A DNA stretch of 64,000 bases from Paraphysomonas bandaiensis (lineage: Eukaryota; Chrysophyceae): positions 355,862 to 419,861 of the forward strand of contig CBFFRP010000433.1 of NCBI GenBank assembly GCA_965644295.1, given 5' to 3'. The translations under genes and the position numbers were made by a program. Of the stretch, positions 36,078-48,553 are shown one piece after another. The notes under the pieces are model-generated. The model ran no database searches. It saw only the letters and a program-made list of their open reading frames with translations, and was not told the origin of the DNA. Numbering within the stretch: position 1 is the first letter of the stretch; each line of letters starts with the position of its first letter.

Positions 36078-39000
36078 TCATAATATCCTCCCAGAGAGTA
36101 TAGAGTCTAGGGCAGCCACTACTTTCACTGTTTCAGGATGAGAATCTCCCAGTTTACTCGCACAAGCAGCTGCCACACCTTTATAGAGTTCTTCAGCCTC
36201 ATCCATCTTACCGGCCTCTTGCAACAGCGCCCCATATTCACTCGCTGATTTAAGAGTGCAGGGATGGGTATCACCAAGAACCCCCCGATAGCCCTCATAG
36301 CACTCGAAATATCTCTCCTCCGCTTCCGCAATACGGGACTGTGAATGTTGTAGTGCTCCAAGAGCACTGACAGCTTCAAACACAATAACGTGATGCTTGC
36401 CATAAACATCTTTATACAATCTAATCAATTCTGAGAGAAGCTCTTCAGCTTCAGTAACTTTTCCCTGCATCCTAAGTACCACGCCAAGCTTACTCATTAC
36501 TACTAGTGTAAGTGGATTACTCTCTCCCAGGTGTTCTCTTCTTACCGATAACGCTTCCCTATACAGGTCCTCACTCTCTGGCAGTTGCATGCCCTGACAG
36601 AGAACTCCTGCAAGACTACACATACACGCTACTGTGCTCTCATGCGTACCTCCGAGTGTACCCCTGTATCCCGACAAGGCCTGTCTCAGCATGCTATCTG
36701 CTTCATGTAATCTGCCCAAAGAATCGTACAGCACTCCCAGGTTGTGTCTGGCATGTAGTGTGTCTGGGTGAGTCTCACCCCGTCTGACCCGGAATCCATT
36801 GAGGGCCTCGACAAGTAGTGGCTCGCTCTCCCTCTCCCTTCCTGTAGACTGAAGAAATACCCCAAGGTTCGACACACATCCTATGGTATCCGTATGTTTA
36901 TCTCCCAACTGTTGGCGGTACCCAATCAATGACTCGCGATATAACTCCTCCGTCTCTTTAATACGCCCCATACCTCGTAAAAGAACAGCCAAATTGTTCA
37001 TTGCTGTAAGTGTATCTGGATGATTATCACCCAACAATTCACGATAGCCATACACTGCATCCCGATACATATTTTCAGCTTGCTCCATCCGACCCAACGA
37101 ACGGAGCACTTTTCCAAGGTTGCTCATCGCTCCTAATGTTTCAGGGTGGGTTTCCCCAAAGAGTTTACGCTTCATTATTAGCGCCTGTAGTAACATTGGT
37201 TCAGCCTCCTCAGCCTTTCCTTGTGCCCTGAGAAGCATTCCAAGGTTGCTCATACATTGTACAGTGTCAGGATGACATGACCCCAGTAACTCCTTGTAAC
37301 CCTCAAGGCCTTCTCTGTAAAACCCCTCAGCTTCATCAAGTTTACCAGCCGACCGCAGCAACGATCCCATGTTACATACAGCCCCAAGTGTATCGACATG
37401 CAAATGGCCAAGAGTGCCCCTGTAACCCTCCAAAGCTTCTCTATACAAGGGTTCAGCCTCATCTAGCTTATCCAGACCCCTCAGCACTCCACCTAAGTTA
37501 GTGATACTGATCAGAGTATCAACATGCCTGTCACCAAAATGACGCCGATATCCATCCAGCGCTTCCCTCAAAAGTGGTTCAGCATCAGCCAGCTTTCCTT
37601 GACATCGCATAAGTACCCCTAGATTGTTCACTGCCCCCAGAGTGTGAATATCATCATCCCCATGCGTAGAACGACAACCCTCTACGGCCTCAGCTAGCAA
37701 CGGCTCAGCTCTTGCAAGCCTACCCTGGGCTCTCATTAACACACCCAGGTTGCTAAGGGACAACAATGTATCTGGATGAGTTTCTCCAAGAACCTTCCGA
37801 CGTCCGGCAAGTGCCTTTCGGTAGACTGGTTCTGCCTCCTTTAGTCGTCCCTGAGCACGAAATACCATTCCCAAATTGCTCTGTGCTGTAAGTGTATCTG
37901 GATGTCCTGGACCAAAAACTCTTTCACACCCTGCAAGGGCATCCTGAAAGAGCGTTTCTGCCTTCTTCAACTTTCCCTGCGCCTGAAGTACCATCCCGAG
38001 AGTGCTCATTGAAGCAAGAGTATCAGGATGAATACCAAGAATTTTCTTGCGAACAGCGAGTGCTTCTCGAAATAACACTTCGCATTCCTCAAGCCTGCCC
38101 TGAGAGCGGTAGACGTTGGCCAAGAGGTTCATACTCTCTACCGTGTCCGGGTGAAAGTTCCCAAGCGTTTGGCGACGGCACGCCAAGGCCTTCTCATACA
38201 CTTTGGCAGCTTCATCAAGCTTTTTCGACAGCACCAAATGTACACCCAGTTTGCACAAAGATACTACTGTGTCAGGATGGTTTATGCCCAGTGTCGTCGT
38301 TCTACCCATCAGAGCCTCTCGTAAAAGCTCCTCCGCCTCACAAGATCTCTCGCCGAATCCTTCTGATAAAAAGCTCACCACTTCTCCTAGTTTACTTACC
38401 AAAGAAATTGTGTATGCGTGATTATCTGTGAGTGTCTCTCTCGAGGCGCTCAGAGCTATTCTGTAGTAGCGTTCGGCATCTTCTTGACGATTAAATATTT
38501 CCATCAACACACCTAGATCACTTGCAGTCATCACAGTGCGAATATGATTGTTCCCTAACAGTTTCAAGTATTCAGACAGTGCTTCAACTAAAAGGTTTTC
38601 AGCTTCTGCTTTCCCTAATTGGTGCATGGCAAGCCCTAGAGAATATACCTCATCTGTTTCCTCTCTTCCTCCTTGGCCACGGTACCACTGTAGACTTTCT
38701 ACTAAGAGCGGTTCGCCTTCACCAGCGCGCCCTAGGGAAACCAGCACCTTTCCAAGAGCACTAATACAAGCAATTGTATCTTTGTGATCAGAACCAAAAA
38801 GATCTCTCCGGGACTCAAGAGATTCTGAAAGAAGGCTTCTAGATTCTTCTAAATTCCCAACCGTTCTACACAGGACACCCAGCTCGTATATACTTTCAGC
38901 AGTAGGTTCATCACTAAGATTCAAAACTCGAAATCCAGCAACAGCTGCCCTCAATAATTCTTCAGCTTCAGTAACTTTTCCCTGCATCCTAAGTACCACG

Positions 39001-40256
39001 CCAAGCTTACTCATTACTACTAGTGTAAGTGGATTACTCTCTCCCAGGTGTTCTCTTCTTACCGATAACACTTCTCTATACAGGTCCTCACTCTCTGGCA
39101 GTTGCATGCCCTGACAGAGAACTCCTGCAAGACTACACATACACCCTACCGTGCTCTCATGCGTAGCTCCAAGAGTACCCCTGTATCCCGACAAGGCCTG
39201 TCTCAGTATGCTCTCTGCTTCATGCAATCTGCCCAAAGAATCGTACAGCAATCCCATGTGATACATCAGTCCACACCGCTCTTCTCTGCTGACACCAGAA
39301 ACTGTATCGACAGCCCTGACACATTGGCTTATGAACCAATCTCGTATCATTTCTCTTAAAAATGATTCTACAGCAGGAAGGCCTCCGTCACACTCCTCCA
39401 AGGCATGTATAAGTAGAGTATTGTCGTCCTCACGTCGAGTTTGGCAGTCCGTAATTCGCACATTTACGACAGTTTCCACTACGTCGTCGAAAGTAGTGAA
39501 GAGATTAGCTTGAAATGTCTTCAAGTGCTGTGCCGTCATGACTATCTCAAAAGACTGTGCACAGTGCACTTCCCACACACACCACAGACGAGAAAAGGTG
39601 ACCGGCGGGTATGGCAACACAACAATACACCGTCCTATGGCTCTTATTTGTTGTTGTGCTTCTGACAACCAACTAGCAGAGAGCTGAAGCGCATGCTGAT
39701 TGACAGAAAACAAGTCTAGCCAAATACTGCACTTGTCCTCTTCTTTAGATAGATGTGAAGTAATTGCATCCACAGTATCAAGAAACAAGGAGTCCCATGT
39801 ATGAACAACATACACTGTTGGCCTTCCTCCCAACAAGTCACATTGTTGCTGCGCAAGGTAAGAGCAAAATGAACCCCGTAAGGCTTGCGTCATAGGTTTG
39901 ATATGTTTATCACAAACATCCTTCGTAGTGAAGTTAAGTAGTTTGTCTCTTCCACCACATGATACTACAAAATGCTGTAAGCACTTTAAAGTGATGCCAT
40001 CGATAGGAAAGCATTTCGTTTTCGTTTCCACTCTTTGATGGGTTGAAATTTTGGGAATTTCTTCGGGAATACCTGCATATATATACATTCATAATAAATC
40101 TGGTGTATTGACGGTATCTGTACCCACCTTCCAACTCCCCCTCTGCCTGTTGTGTATTATCAGTATCAGGTTCAGATTTCGTTACAATCACTGCACGAAA
40201 TAAGATCACATGATGCAAACTATACTCATCATACCTTTGCTTTGTTTTGAACCCAT
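36078..40256 (-). CDS. Predicted N-myristoylated TIR-like domain protein with 25 kinesin-light-chain-type TPRs
   Basis: Three exons (40235-40256, 40128-40190, 36078-40072) give 1359 residues. The two small 5' exons put MGSKQSK at the N-terminus, a Src-like N-myristoylation signal (Gly2, Ser6, Lys7). Residues ~113-205 form a TIR-like module: beta strand TVYVVHTW, then SIWLDLFSVNQH, RCIVVLPYP and SRLWCVWEV. The S-x-x-W-C-x-x-E spacing matches the helix of plant and SARM-type TIR domains that bears the NADase glutamate (here Glu196). Homology to true TIR is an inference. From ~298 to the end lie 25 TPRs of 42 residues plus a partial one, with N-L-G-x-L...G-K/R-x-x-E-A-E...HPDTL spacing as in kinesin light chain. 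TIR-like plus TPR solenoid suggests a membrane-anchored sensor or scaffold. Repeats 1-3 and 21-23 are near copies. Confidence 0.88.
36443..36733 (-). repeat. Intragenic repeat block, TPRs 21-23
   Basis: 291 bp almost identical to 38960-39250 (about ten differences by eye), encoding most of three TPRs. Other TPRs of the same protein differ strongly in nucleotide sequence, so this pair was recently copied or converted. Confidence 0.93.
38960..39250 (-). repeat. Intragenic repeat block, TPRs 1-3
   Basis: Partner of 36443-36733, same orientation, about 2.5 kb away within one exon. It encodes the first TPRs after the TIR-like module. Confidence 0.93.
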
Positions 40257-40592
40257 CGCCTGTTGTGTATGTCTCGATTAATCCCTTCTATGTGTTACTT
40301 ATACATATAAGTTAGTATGTACGTGTCTATCCATATCTCTCTATGGGCAGAGTATCGTATGATAGTTCACTGAATAATAAACACATGGGATCACTTCACA
40401 TGGATACATGATGCTGTGATGTCGTGATACACTATGGTTGACATGAGACTATCATAGCAGTGCTATTCATGGGGGTATGTATATACACTGCAGTACCATG
40501 TACAAGTACGTACAGACATATACCCCAACTACGATCTACTATTAAAGTGATACGATGTACACAGTAGCATATACATACCATACCACTACGTA

Positions 40593-40602
40593 TACAGCAG
40601 TA
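40593..40602 (+). promoter_or_regulatory. TACAGCAGTA motif
   Basis: Exact 10-mer 337 bp upstream of the TIR-like/TPR ATG, within the longer palindromic-looking run GTATACAGCAGTATAC. Confidence 0.45.
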
Positions 40603-41984
40603 TACTGGACATACAGAGCAGCATATCCGGATATCTCGGTATTAAAAACCCCTTTTTCAGTGATTTTAGGAATTATTTCACATAAAATCCAGTAATTCTC
40701 CACAACTACAATAAAGATCGTCCTGCTGTACTCTGTTCATCTGTATGTATCAGCCATATACATGTACAGTACGTGTATCGTATCGGCAGTCAGCATGTTA
40801 TTTTTCGGAAATAAATTGAATCAAATATTCTCTACAGTACTGATATACATCTACGGCTGGAATACAGGTAATTATTGTCTCAATATTAGAGGCATCTTTG
40901 AACAAAAATAGACCAAGGATGCCTATACGATATCGTATCTGGATAGAACCATATCAAGATGCCTATCGCTGCCTCTGGTAAAGTAATATGGTTACATCTC
41001 CTGTCATTATCATGAACTCAAACAAGTGATTGATGGGTATGCAATTACATCCATGTACCCTTAATAGCTACACATGAGTGAACCGAATGGGAAACAAACA
41101 CACGTCCTACGCTATACATACTCCACTATGAACCTCCCAACACATGCATCTTAATATCAGTTTACTCCAGGAAAACCTGCGCTCTATTCTACTTGATTCA
41201 TGCATGGAATTAGTACGTAACTTTTGACAGACTCTGCGCTATTAGTGCTCATGTGCTCATTATATTGAGCATGGGAGTACTCGCACTGTATGACAGCTTC
41301 TATTTAATGGAATATATGTAATAATTTCTCTTTAATTCCTCGCTGGAAGGTTGTAAATAAATTGCAATTAATTAGCAATTATTTACTATATAGTATAAGA
41401 ACATATAATTAGAATTAGAGCTTGGAACACATTATGGACGATGACCATTTATTGCCCTCATTGGCCATCACCCTTTATGGCCATTAAAGTGGTGGGAAGG
41501 TTGGCCTCTCATTATAAATTTATTTATATTTTGAAAGGTACTGTTTCTTTGAACGACCGATCTTGAACTACAAGAGAAAGTTCAGCTCGATCAATAGCGT
41601 AATACCCTTGTAGTTTTAAGATATCTCTAATCTCTAAGTAGTTTGGCAATCATATTCTTGTCGTTCCTGCCGTACTGGACACTGCAGGATTGAAGTTCAC
41701 TACAAACTGGACGTAAACTGATATGTACATGGTATTATTAGGGCTTTTTACTGTTTCGGCAGTCGAAATCATGGATATATAGAGTTTTGGTCATGCGCAA
41801 ATATCAAGAAGCGCAATCATGAAATATCTGGATGCTTTGGCGCAGCAAGTTGAAAAGAAAGTGAAAGAAATGTTGCCTAATTTATTTGTATTATTTCAGG
41901 ATAGTTGGACACGTGCTAGAGAAAAATCAACATGAGTGATCTACGCAAACCACAAACCCATAACACCTCATCGATATTGACTAT

Positions 41985-42130
41985 TGGTCATTTTCACAAT
42001 TAAGATTGTTAAGAAGTTCATTGTAATCAAACTAGATAGACTCTTTATTATTATTGCATACACGTTGTGTGCGTTGTCATGTAAAACATGTAAACAACAT
42101 GATAAATTGTTTTGTTCATGTCAACCACTC
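41985..42130 (-). repeat. Possible solo-LTR relic of the element 2 family
   Basis: Shares ordered blocks with the element 2 LTR in the same orientation: AAACTAGATAGA with a following TTTATTATTAT-like run, AAACAACA and GTTTTGT. Too diverged for a confident boundary; chance similarity of AT-rich sequence is possible. Confidence 0.35.
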
Positions 42131-42700
42131 AACTTCCGTATCTTGAATCGTCATGATACAATACGTCGGTTTCACATTTATAGCTATATTGTATCTTTGA
42201 CTACGTATGACTGTTATTCACATTGTATTTGTATTTAACGTATTCTACATTCTACAGTACTATCTTAGAAAACCATACGTATTCCAACACCGGAATGCAA
42301 GTACAGTGGAAGATGCTAGGTACTATCCCCAATACATAAATAAATAGATAAATCAAGGATACATTGATCATAAAATTTGTGCTTAAAAAATGAGGTTGCG
42401 TTATATATAATAAAATACAAAATACTGCTAGAAACTAGAAACATCTAATATGGACTTGTATCTAAATACAATTGTTTCTACACGACTATGACCGCGATCT
42501 TGGCAACAATAATAGTACTGAGAAACATGGTAAAGCGGGAGCGAATTCTGACTGTGATGTCATTTCAGTATAACAACCACTTTTTCGAAGTGGTGATACC
42601 ATAAAAATGATAACTGCCTCGATTATAATTAGAGACTGACTCCAAGCTAAATAAACACAGAACTATGACTGCTGTTCAAAAGGCACACGACACAATCGCA

Positions 42701-44508
42701 TTACATATATTCTTCAGCATCCTCATCATCGTCCTCGTCATCCTCATCATCGTCTTCTTCGTCGCTCTCAAAAGTATTCATTGGGACGCTATAGAGTCTC
42801 ATAATAGGCTTAACGGGGTCTTTCAAAAGCACAAACTTTCCGTCTTCCTTGGACATTACCAGGTCACATATCATCTTAATGACTCCCCACATGTTGGACA
42901 AACTCATTGTAATTTGACTAGCGAGATCCTTGGGTTTCAAGGTCTGGGTGGCAAGAATAGAGTGGTCAAATGCATTGGTATTGCTATCACGGCTGACATA
43001 ACCCAGCTTCATAATATCTGCCCCCGCTAATAGAGATTCTGCAGCCCATTTTCCCAATTTATAGCCATTATTCCTGATCTCAGTAATAAGAACAGCTCCC
43101 AGCTGCTTCTCCATCGTCTGTCTCCACTTTACCCCTCCACAGTAGTCAGAGTCCCACTCGTTAAGTGCGTGGCAGGTCATGAGAAGTTCCTCAGAGTACT
43201 TGGAGGTCCACCCATGGAGCTCACATCGAAGAACAAGATTGATGTTACCAAGAGTAAACTTACGATATCTGTACGCCACAGATGCTGGTTCTGCATCTGG
43301 TGCAGAGGGGTCTTCCTCAAAGAAAGGATTTGGTTCGTACTACAAAAAGAACTTGAGTGAGAACGAAAGAACAGCATCTATACATTGATATGGTCAACAT
43401 CGTTATATACATTGTAATACATACTAATAATAAAGAAACTGAAGTTTGATGATACGAAATGATTATAGATACCTACCGATTTGCGAAGTTCCGTTTCGTT
43501 TTTGAGTGCTTGCTGCGAGAAATTCTGATTAATAGCTGTCGCCTCGACAGATAGTTTTTCAGGGCGGTTAATTTCTTCAACATTGTCAAGATCATCTGGG
43601 GGAATCTGGGCGGTCTCAGACACAGTGAGAAGGTCAAACTGAGAATCATCTCTCTTGTCGATGAAAATCATGTCGTTAACTTTCTGAATAACGAGATCCC
43701 AGCTGTAGATAGAACGAGCACATACCATCAGCTGGGAAATGATGGCATCAGTGGCGAAAACATTACCCACACCCTCAACAGCAAATTTTTCAATGATCGG
43801 ATCATCTGTAGTAGTAACGCAGTAAAATAGTTTGTTCTGCATACGGCGGAGAGGCCTGGGTGCCTTGGATGTGACCTTATCAAGAGTTTCATCATATCTA
43901 TCCAGTTGGCCACACCAACACAAGTCTTGCACTGATGGTTGATTTGTCTGGAGCTTCGACAGCTCACTAAAGTCAATTTCCTCAATACAATTCCAATCAC
44001 CGCGAACAGGGACCGAAGCATTGCGATTAGTTTTTTCACGACGTTGCCAACCTCCTCGTCCTTTGCCTGCACCTCGTCCAGCTCCACCACGCTGTTGTTG
44101 CTGCTGCTTGCCCCTTCCTGCACGACCAGCGGCTTGAGCGGAGGTTCTTCCTCCACCACGTCCACCAGCACCACCCATACGTCCACCATGTCCGTATGGA
44201 CGCTTGTTGTATTTCCCCTTCGTCTGAGTCTTGGTCGGGTCAACCAACTTGAAAGATGAGTCCTCCGCACTATCATGCTTGAAACTAAACTCCGCATTAC
44301 CCATATCATCTCCACGGGATTTATAGCGATTGTGTAGCTTCTGATTTGATTTATCATCTTGTGATATAGCCGCATGTTTCCAGCACTTATCTTTCTTATC
44401 AAAATGAGCGTATGGAACATCACCAAACGTATCAATTTTCACTCCTAATGAGGGTCCCCATCCCTCTGAATTGAAATCCACATCCAGTCCTTCACCAAAA
44501 ATATCCAT
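42701..44508 (-). CDS. EIF3D: Eukaryotic translation initiation factor 3 subunit D
   Basis: eIF3d lies at the mRNA exit side of the 40S and can bind the cap of selected mRNAs. Two exons (43477-44508 and 42701-43339) give 556 residues, the usual size. The N-terminus has a WGP motif (EGWGP) and KWDRF-equivalent region (FGDVPYAHF). An Arg/Gly-rich insert (residues ~105-155, GGRGGGR, RGGAGRG, QQQQQ) precedes RGDWNCIEEIDFSELSK. The cap-binding core follows (IISQLMVCARSIYSWDLVIQK, DKRDDSQFDLLTVSET). The second exon begins YEPNPFFEEDP and ends in an acidic tail of Asp/Glu (EEDDDEDDEDDDED), typical of the family. Divergent from the PUF gene, 638 bp apart. Confidence 0.96.
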
Positions 44509-45146
44509 GAGTTAATATACCTGCTCTATATGATCGTATGGCTTATGTATATTATAGTACATACATCACTATAGTAGTAGACGCCGAGTATACTTATGGT
44601 GTAGCACTACCAAGAGAAGGTGTGGAAAGGAGTGGTCAGCGATGAGCTTCTATATATTACAAACTGAAATAAAATCTCTGAAAGATACTCTATTGTTAGA
44701 GGGGACAATCCCGTCTTGTTGTTGTTCGAATGTTGCAATTTCAAAAAAATATATATATTGTAAAAAATTTCGTCGCAATTTTGTTAAAATTCTACGTAAC
44801 ATTCCATATATAACCAAATATTGTATTTTATTTTTTATATGACAACTTTATATATTTTCAGTAACATTCAGTTTTTGACCCTTCAGGATTACATGATTAG
44901 CGAAGTAGAAGTGGTTTGTACGGGAGGCCCATATGAGGGATATTAGGGATATAGACTCATACATACATATGCGTGTGTCTTCTTTCTATTCATCAGTTAG
45001 CGAATATGGGGGTAGTATAGGTGGACATACATATATTGCCATCACTGCAGGGTATTCACAACTTACACAGATTATTCGTGGAATCTACTTGTCTACAAGT
45101 TGAACTGTGATATTTTCCCATCCCTCAGAGTGGCATAAGTGTTTCT
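44509..45146. other. Divergent intergenic region between eIF3d and the PUF gene
   Basis: 638 bp. AT-rich with a T-rich/A-rich stretch around 44730-44860. No exact TACAGCAGTA was found here, unlike other divergent spacers. The ORF at 44642-44842 is not convincing. Confidence 0.5.
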
Positions 45147-47411
45147 ATGAAGCGTATTAATAAGGGAAAGTCCGTTCTTCGAGATATTACAAAAGATGAT
45201 TTAGATAGCTTAAAAATAAGCACAGGACCTTCTGTCACATCTGTTCAGGTTGATGGGGATGTGCAGAGTGATGTTCCAGCGACTGCATCATCAGATGTAC
45301 CTCATGAAGGCAACAAACAGGAGTTAACAGACACACAGGACTCATCCGATAAACCCTCCTCCATACCCGTCTCAGCACTCAAGGATAACAATACGGCCCC
45401 TGAGGTTGCTGGACAAAGTGTTGTGACGGGTGTATCTGATAGGAAACCACATGGAAATTCTGCTTCACAGGAACTGGGCTTGTCAGATTATCACAAAGGA
45501 ATTCATGCCCGAACAATGCGGGCTGCGCGGATCCAAGGTGTGCGAACCGATTCTCAGATTCCTAGTATGGAACGATATGCCCCGCCTCAAATCAGTAACC
45601 CTAGCTACGTATTTGTACAGTCTCCCACTGAGTCAGAGGATGCTTTTTACTCTAATAGTAATATATTGTCCCACAGTGGGACTGGTGCCTATGTGTACTC
45701 TCCTCCCACTATTTACACTTCTTCTCCGCATTCGAGCCCTACTACTTTTTATGCGCATTACCCAGCTCAGCCTATATCTGTCTCTGGTGCACCGTCTCAC
45801 TTTCACACACAGTCACCTCAGGGCTACTATGCCCACCACTCTCCTGTTTCTTCCTCCTCGTTTCCGCGTGCATTCGCCGCTCCCCAGCAAGTTTTCTACT
45901 CGTCCACCCATGGTCATAATCCTTCTTCAGATATACAGACATCACCTGGTTTCTACAATGCGTCGCAGACGTATTCCACTAGCAGTCGTCAGTCAGCGCA
46001 TGCGCGGTATATCTCGAATCAGCTACATCAAACCATCCCCGACAATTCGGCTTCCAATGGACAGCATCGTCAGTACGGCCCTCAGACAGTTCAGTACTAT
46101 GAGCAGCAATTTAGCCGTGCAGCGCCTTTTCCTCAGTCTGTATCACCCACAATATCAACACGCTCTCATATTGTCGGCTACGGCGCTCCCCCTGGTCCTC
46201 CCTCCCCTATAATTATGAGTCAGGGAATGATTCCTGTCCCGGCCAATCCAATGACTGATTTGATTGGCAACTCTCAAGTGGGTCGGAGGGGAAATCGCCC
46301 TTCGAAAGGAAAGAACAAGCAAAGTGGCGGTCACACTGAGCCGACGGAGTCTACAATTGACAGTATTTCAGGCAATATGCTAGCATTATCCGAAGATCAG
46401 GGTGGATGTCGAATGTTGCAGCGATTAATGGAGGATTCGAAATCTGGAGCAAATGTCACTGATATGATATTTACCGAACTTTTTGACCATCTTGGTTCCG
46501 TTATGATGAATGTATTTGGAAACTTTCTCTTTCAAAAACTCTATGTCCGTTCATCTGAAGACAGGAGAACCGTGATTCTAAAAGCAGTAGAAAATATCAT
46601 TGTTGATGCTTGCTGCGACAAACATGGATCTCGCTCGGTTCAAAAGATTGTCCAAGTTAGCGCTTCTAACCCGTATCACGTTAGTATAATCACTGGTACT
46701 TTGCAAGATCATACAGTTAGGATCTGTATCGATGAAAATGGCAACCATGTAATCCAAGGCTGTCTCGACGCATTCACCCCTCAGCAAAACCGATGTATCT
46801 ATGAAAAGATAATTGAGTACTCTCATTGTATATGTACTGCACGTTATGGCAATCGCGTAATGCAGAAATGTATTCAGGCATCTTTGCAGAATTATTGTGG
46901 AGATGTTACTGAAAAAATTGTGGAAGACGCGTCTTCCCTCATTACTGTAAGTTCCTTCGTTTTTTAAATGTCGAATTTCATTATGCGACGCAGGATCAAT
47001 TCGGAAACTACATTATACAATATATTTTAAAGACTTGTCCACATCATACAGCGCGACTTTGTAAATGTATTGTTGGAAATGTTACCAATTTATCTGTGCA
47101 GAAGCACTCCTCTGTTGTGATAGAGAAATGCTTCGAAATGGGTAAGTGCAGAGTGTCCATAAAAATATGATTCTGACGACATACGTGTAGGCTCTTACGA
47201 AGTACGTGCTCAGTATGTCGATGAGATTATCCGTCCGGATAATCTTACAAGGTTGATCAATGATCGGTATGGAAATTACGTTCTTCAGCGAGCTCTGAAG
47301 TACCTTCCTACTCCTCTCGTCAGTATTTTGTCGAATAATTTAATGGATCGCACCGAAGAGATTCAGAGGACTCCATGGGGGCTTCAAATCATATCGAAAT
47401 TGTTCGCTTAG
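45147..47411 (+). CDS. PUF: Pumilio/PUF-family RNA-binding protein
   Basis: PUF proteins bind UGUA-containing 3' UTR sites and usually repress or relocalise the mRNA. Three exons (45147-46946, 46994-47141, 47191-47411) give 722 residues. The first ~400 are disordered, rich in Ser, Tyr, Pro and Gln. Eight PUF repeats follow, with base-reading triplets visible as CRMLQ, NFLFQ, SRSVQ, NHVIQ, NRVMQ, NYIIQ, SVVIE and NYVLQ. Read R8 to R1 these fit the classical UGUAUAUA code, except that R7 has Ser-Val...Glu where Ser-Asn...Glu is normal and R5 has Asn-Arg...Gln. The short C-terminal end after repeat 8 is also typical. The retained edge residues argue for a Pumilio-type rather than a Nop9/Puf6-type protein. 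Confidence 0.94.
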
Positions 47412-48553
47412 AGGGACAAAACAAATGTTTGTCGTTTTTGAATCTACATGCGCCGCGGGCTAGCTTGCCCTTTCTTTTTTTAGCCTTGTGGCGATTTCAG
47501 AATGCCCGTAGTGTTGTCAATTTACGGAATGTGTGTAACTTTCTCGTTTTTTTTCCCGGTACCGTACATCAGCGAAATTCTGGCTATGTGCAGTGTTTGT
47601 ACCATATTATCATTGTTCACTATTTGTATCGTACCAGCGTGGATCGATTGGGTAATGTGACGTACTTTACCCTTAAGTTTGTACGTATGAAGTTCTGTCG
47701 ATTGCATTTTCTGCGATGACCGACCTTTTTGTATTGTGCATTCCGCAGCATCTTATTATTTTCCCAGCCTTATCATTCTCACTACTAATATTTACGAGTT
47801 ATTTTCGTGCTGCGTAAAGAGTGTAGTTGTGAACTATAATTGATGTCTTCTTTATGTATAGTTTTATCTAAATTTAGAAAAAAAACTGGAAGTAAAACAC
47901 ACAAAACAAAAGAGTCAAAGAAATTAAAAATTGTTTTCTTTCATTAAGAACTGCAGTACTTTTTACAAAATGGCTTTATCCCCATTATGGCGGACTTTGT
48001 AAGGCGAGCGTAGCACTCTGTAATCTTTCAAGTTGCTTTCAAAAGTTAGCTGAAGCAAGAATCTGGAGCAAGGGGAAACTTTCTTTCTCATACTTGCCAA
48101 GAAAAATCCGCATGTTTGGCGCCCTTCTTGGTTACATGATTCACACAAGTTGTTGTGTAACCTCGCTCTATATCTTGTTTAAAGCGATCATTGCTCAACG
48201 AACAAATATGGTACAAAGCAGAGGATTCTCTGAATCCACAAGAAGACTCACACTGTAAATTTAACTGCCATCAAATTTTTTGGCCGTCATCGTTGCTTAA
48301 TATACTGTATGGTAAAAATACAGAGTATACTCACTTTTTGCTTTAGTTGTGTACTGTAGCTACTTTCAACTTAGGGGGAAAATAGTATTATGAATGTTTT
48401 CTAGATAAATAATAGTTTCAGTGCTTTTTTAGAGTTTTTGGGTATATATGTACGTCGTTCTGCATATATTGCTCAGGAAACTATTCTCTAACTCTATAGA
48501 GACCATTGTGAAGATAGTGAACAAGAAGGTTGCCACGAAGCACCTGTCGCGTT

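Larger units (their letters stand above)
40257..42700. other. Intergenic region upstream of the TIR-like/TPR gene
   Basis: 2.4 kb, AT-rich. Contains an exact TACAGCAGTA (40593-40602) near the TIR-like/TPR start and a possible LTR relic around 41985-42130. The ORF at 41984-42238 overlaps that relic and is not gene-like. Nothing else recognised. Confidence 0.55.

Noticed and set aside
37892-38431. 179-residue plus-strand ORF opposite the TPR exon
   Set aside because: It is antisense to the TPR repeats, which give it a repeated pattern; the minus strand frame carries clear protein signatures.
40080-40256. Start of the TIR-like/TPR gene at the in-frame ATG at 40088
   Set aside because: That ATG lies in the sequence read here as intron 2; the upstream exons join in phase, make the total length divisible by three, and begin with a clear myristoylation signal.
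43728-44435. 235-residue minus-strand ORF overlapping eIF3d
   Set aside because: Shadow frame of eIF3d exon 1, which is unmistakable in the other frame.
45430-46212. 260-residue ORF inside the PUF gene
   Set aside because: Shadow of the low-complexity PUF N-terminus in another frame.
47375-47719. 114-residue ORF overlapping the PUF stop
   Set aside because: Starts inside the last PUF exon in another frame; hydrophobic composition comes from T-rich 3' sequence and there is no splice or family support.
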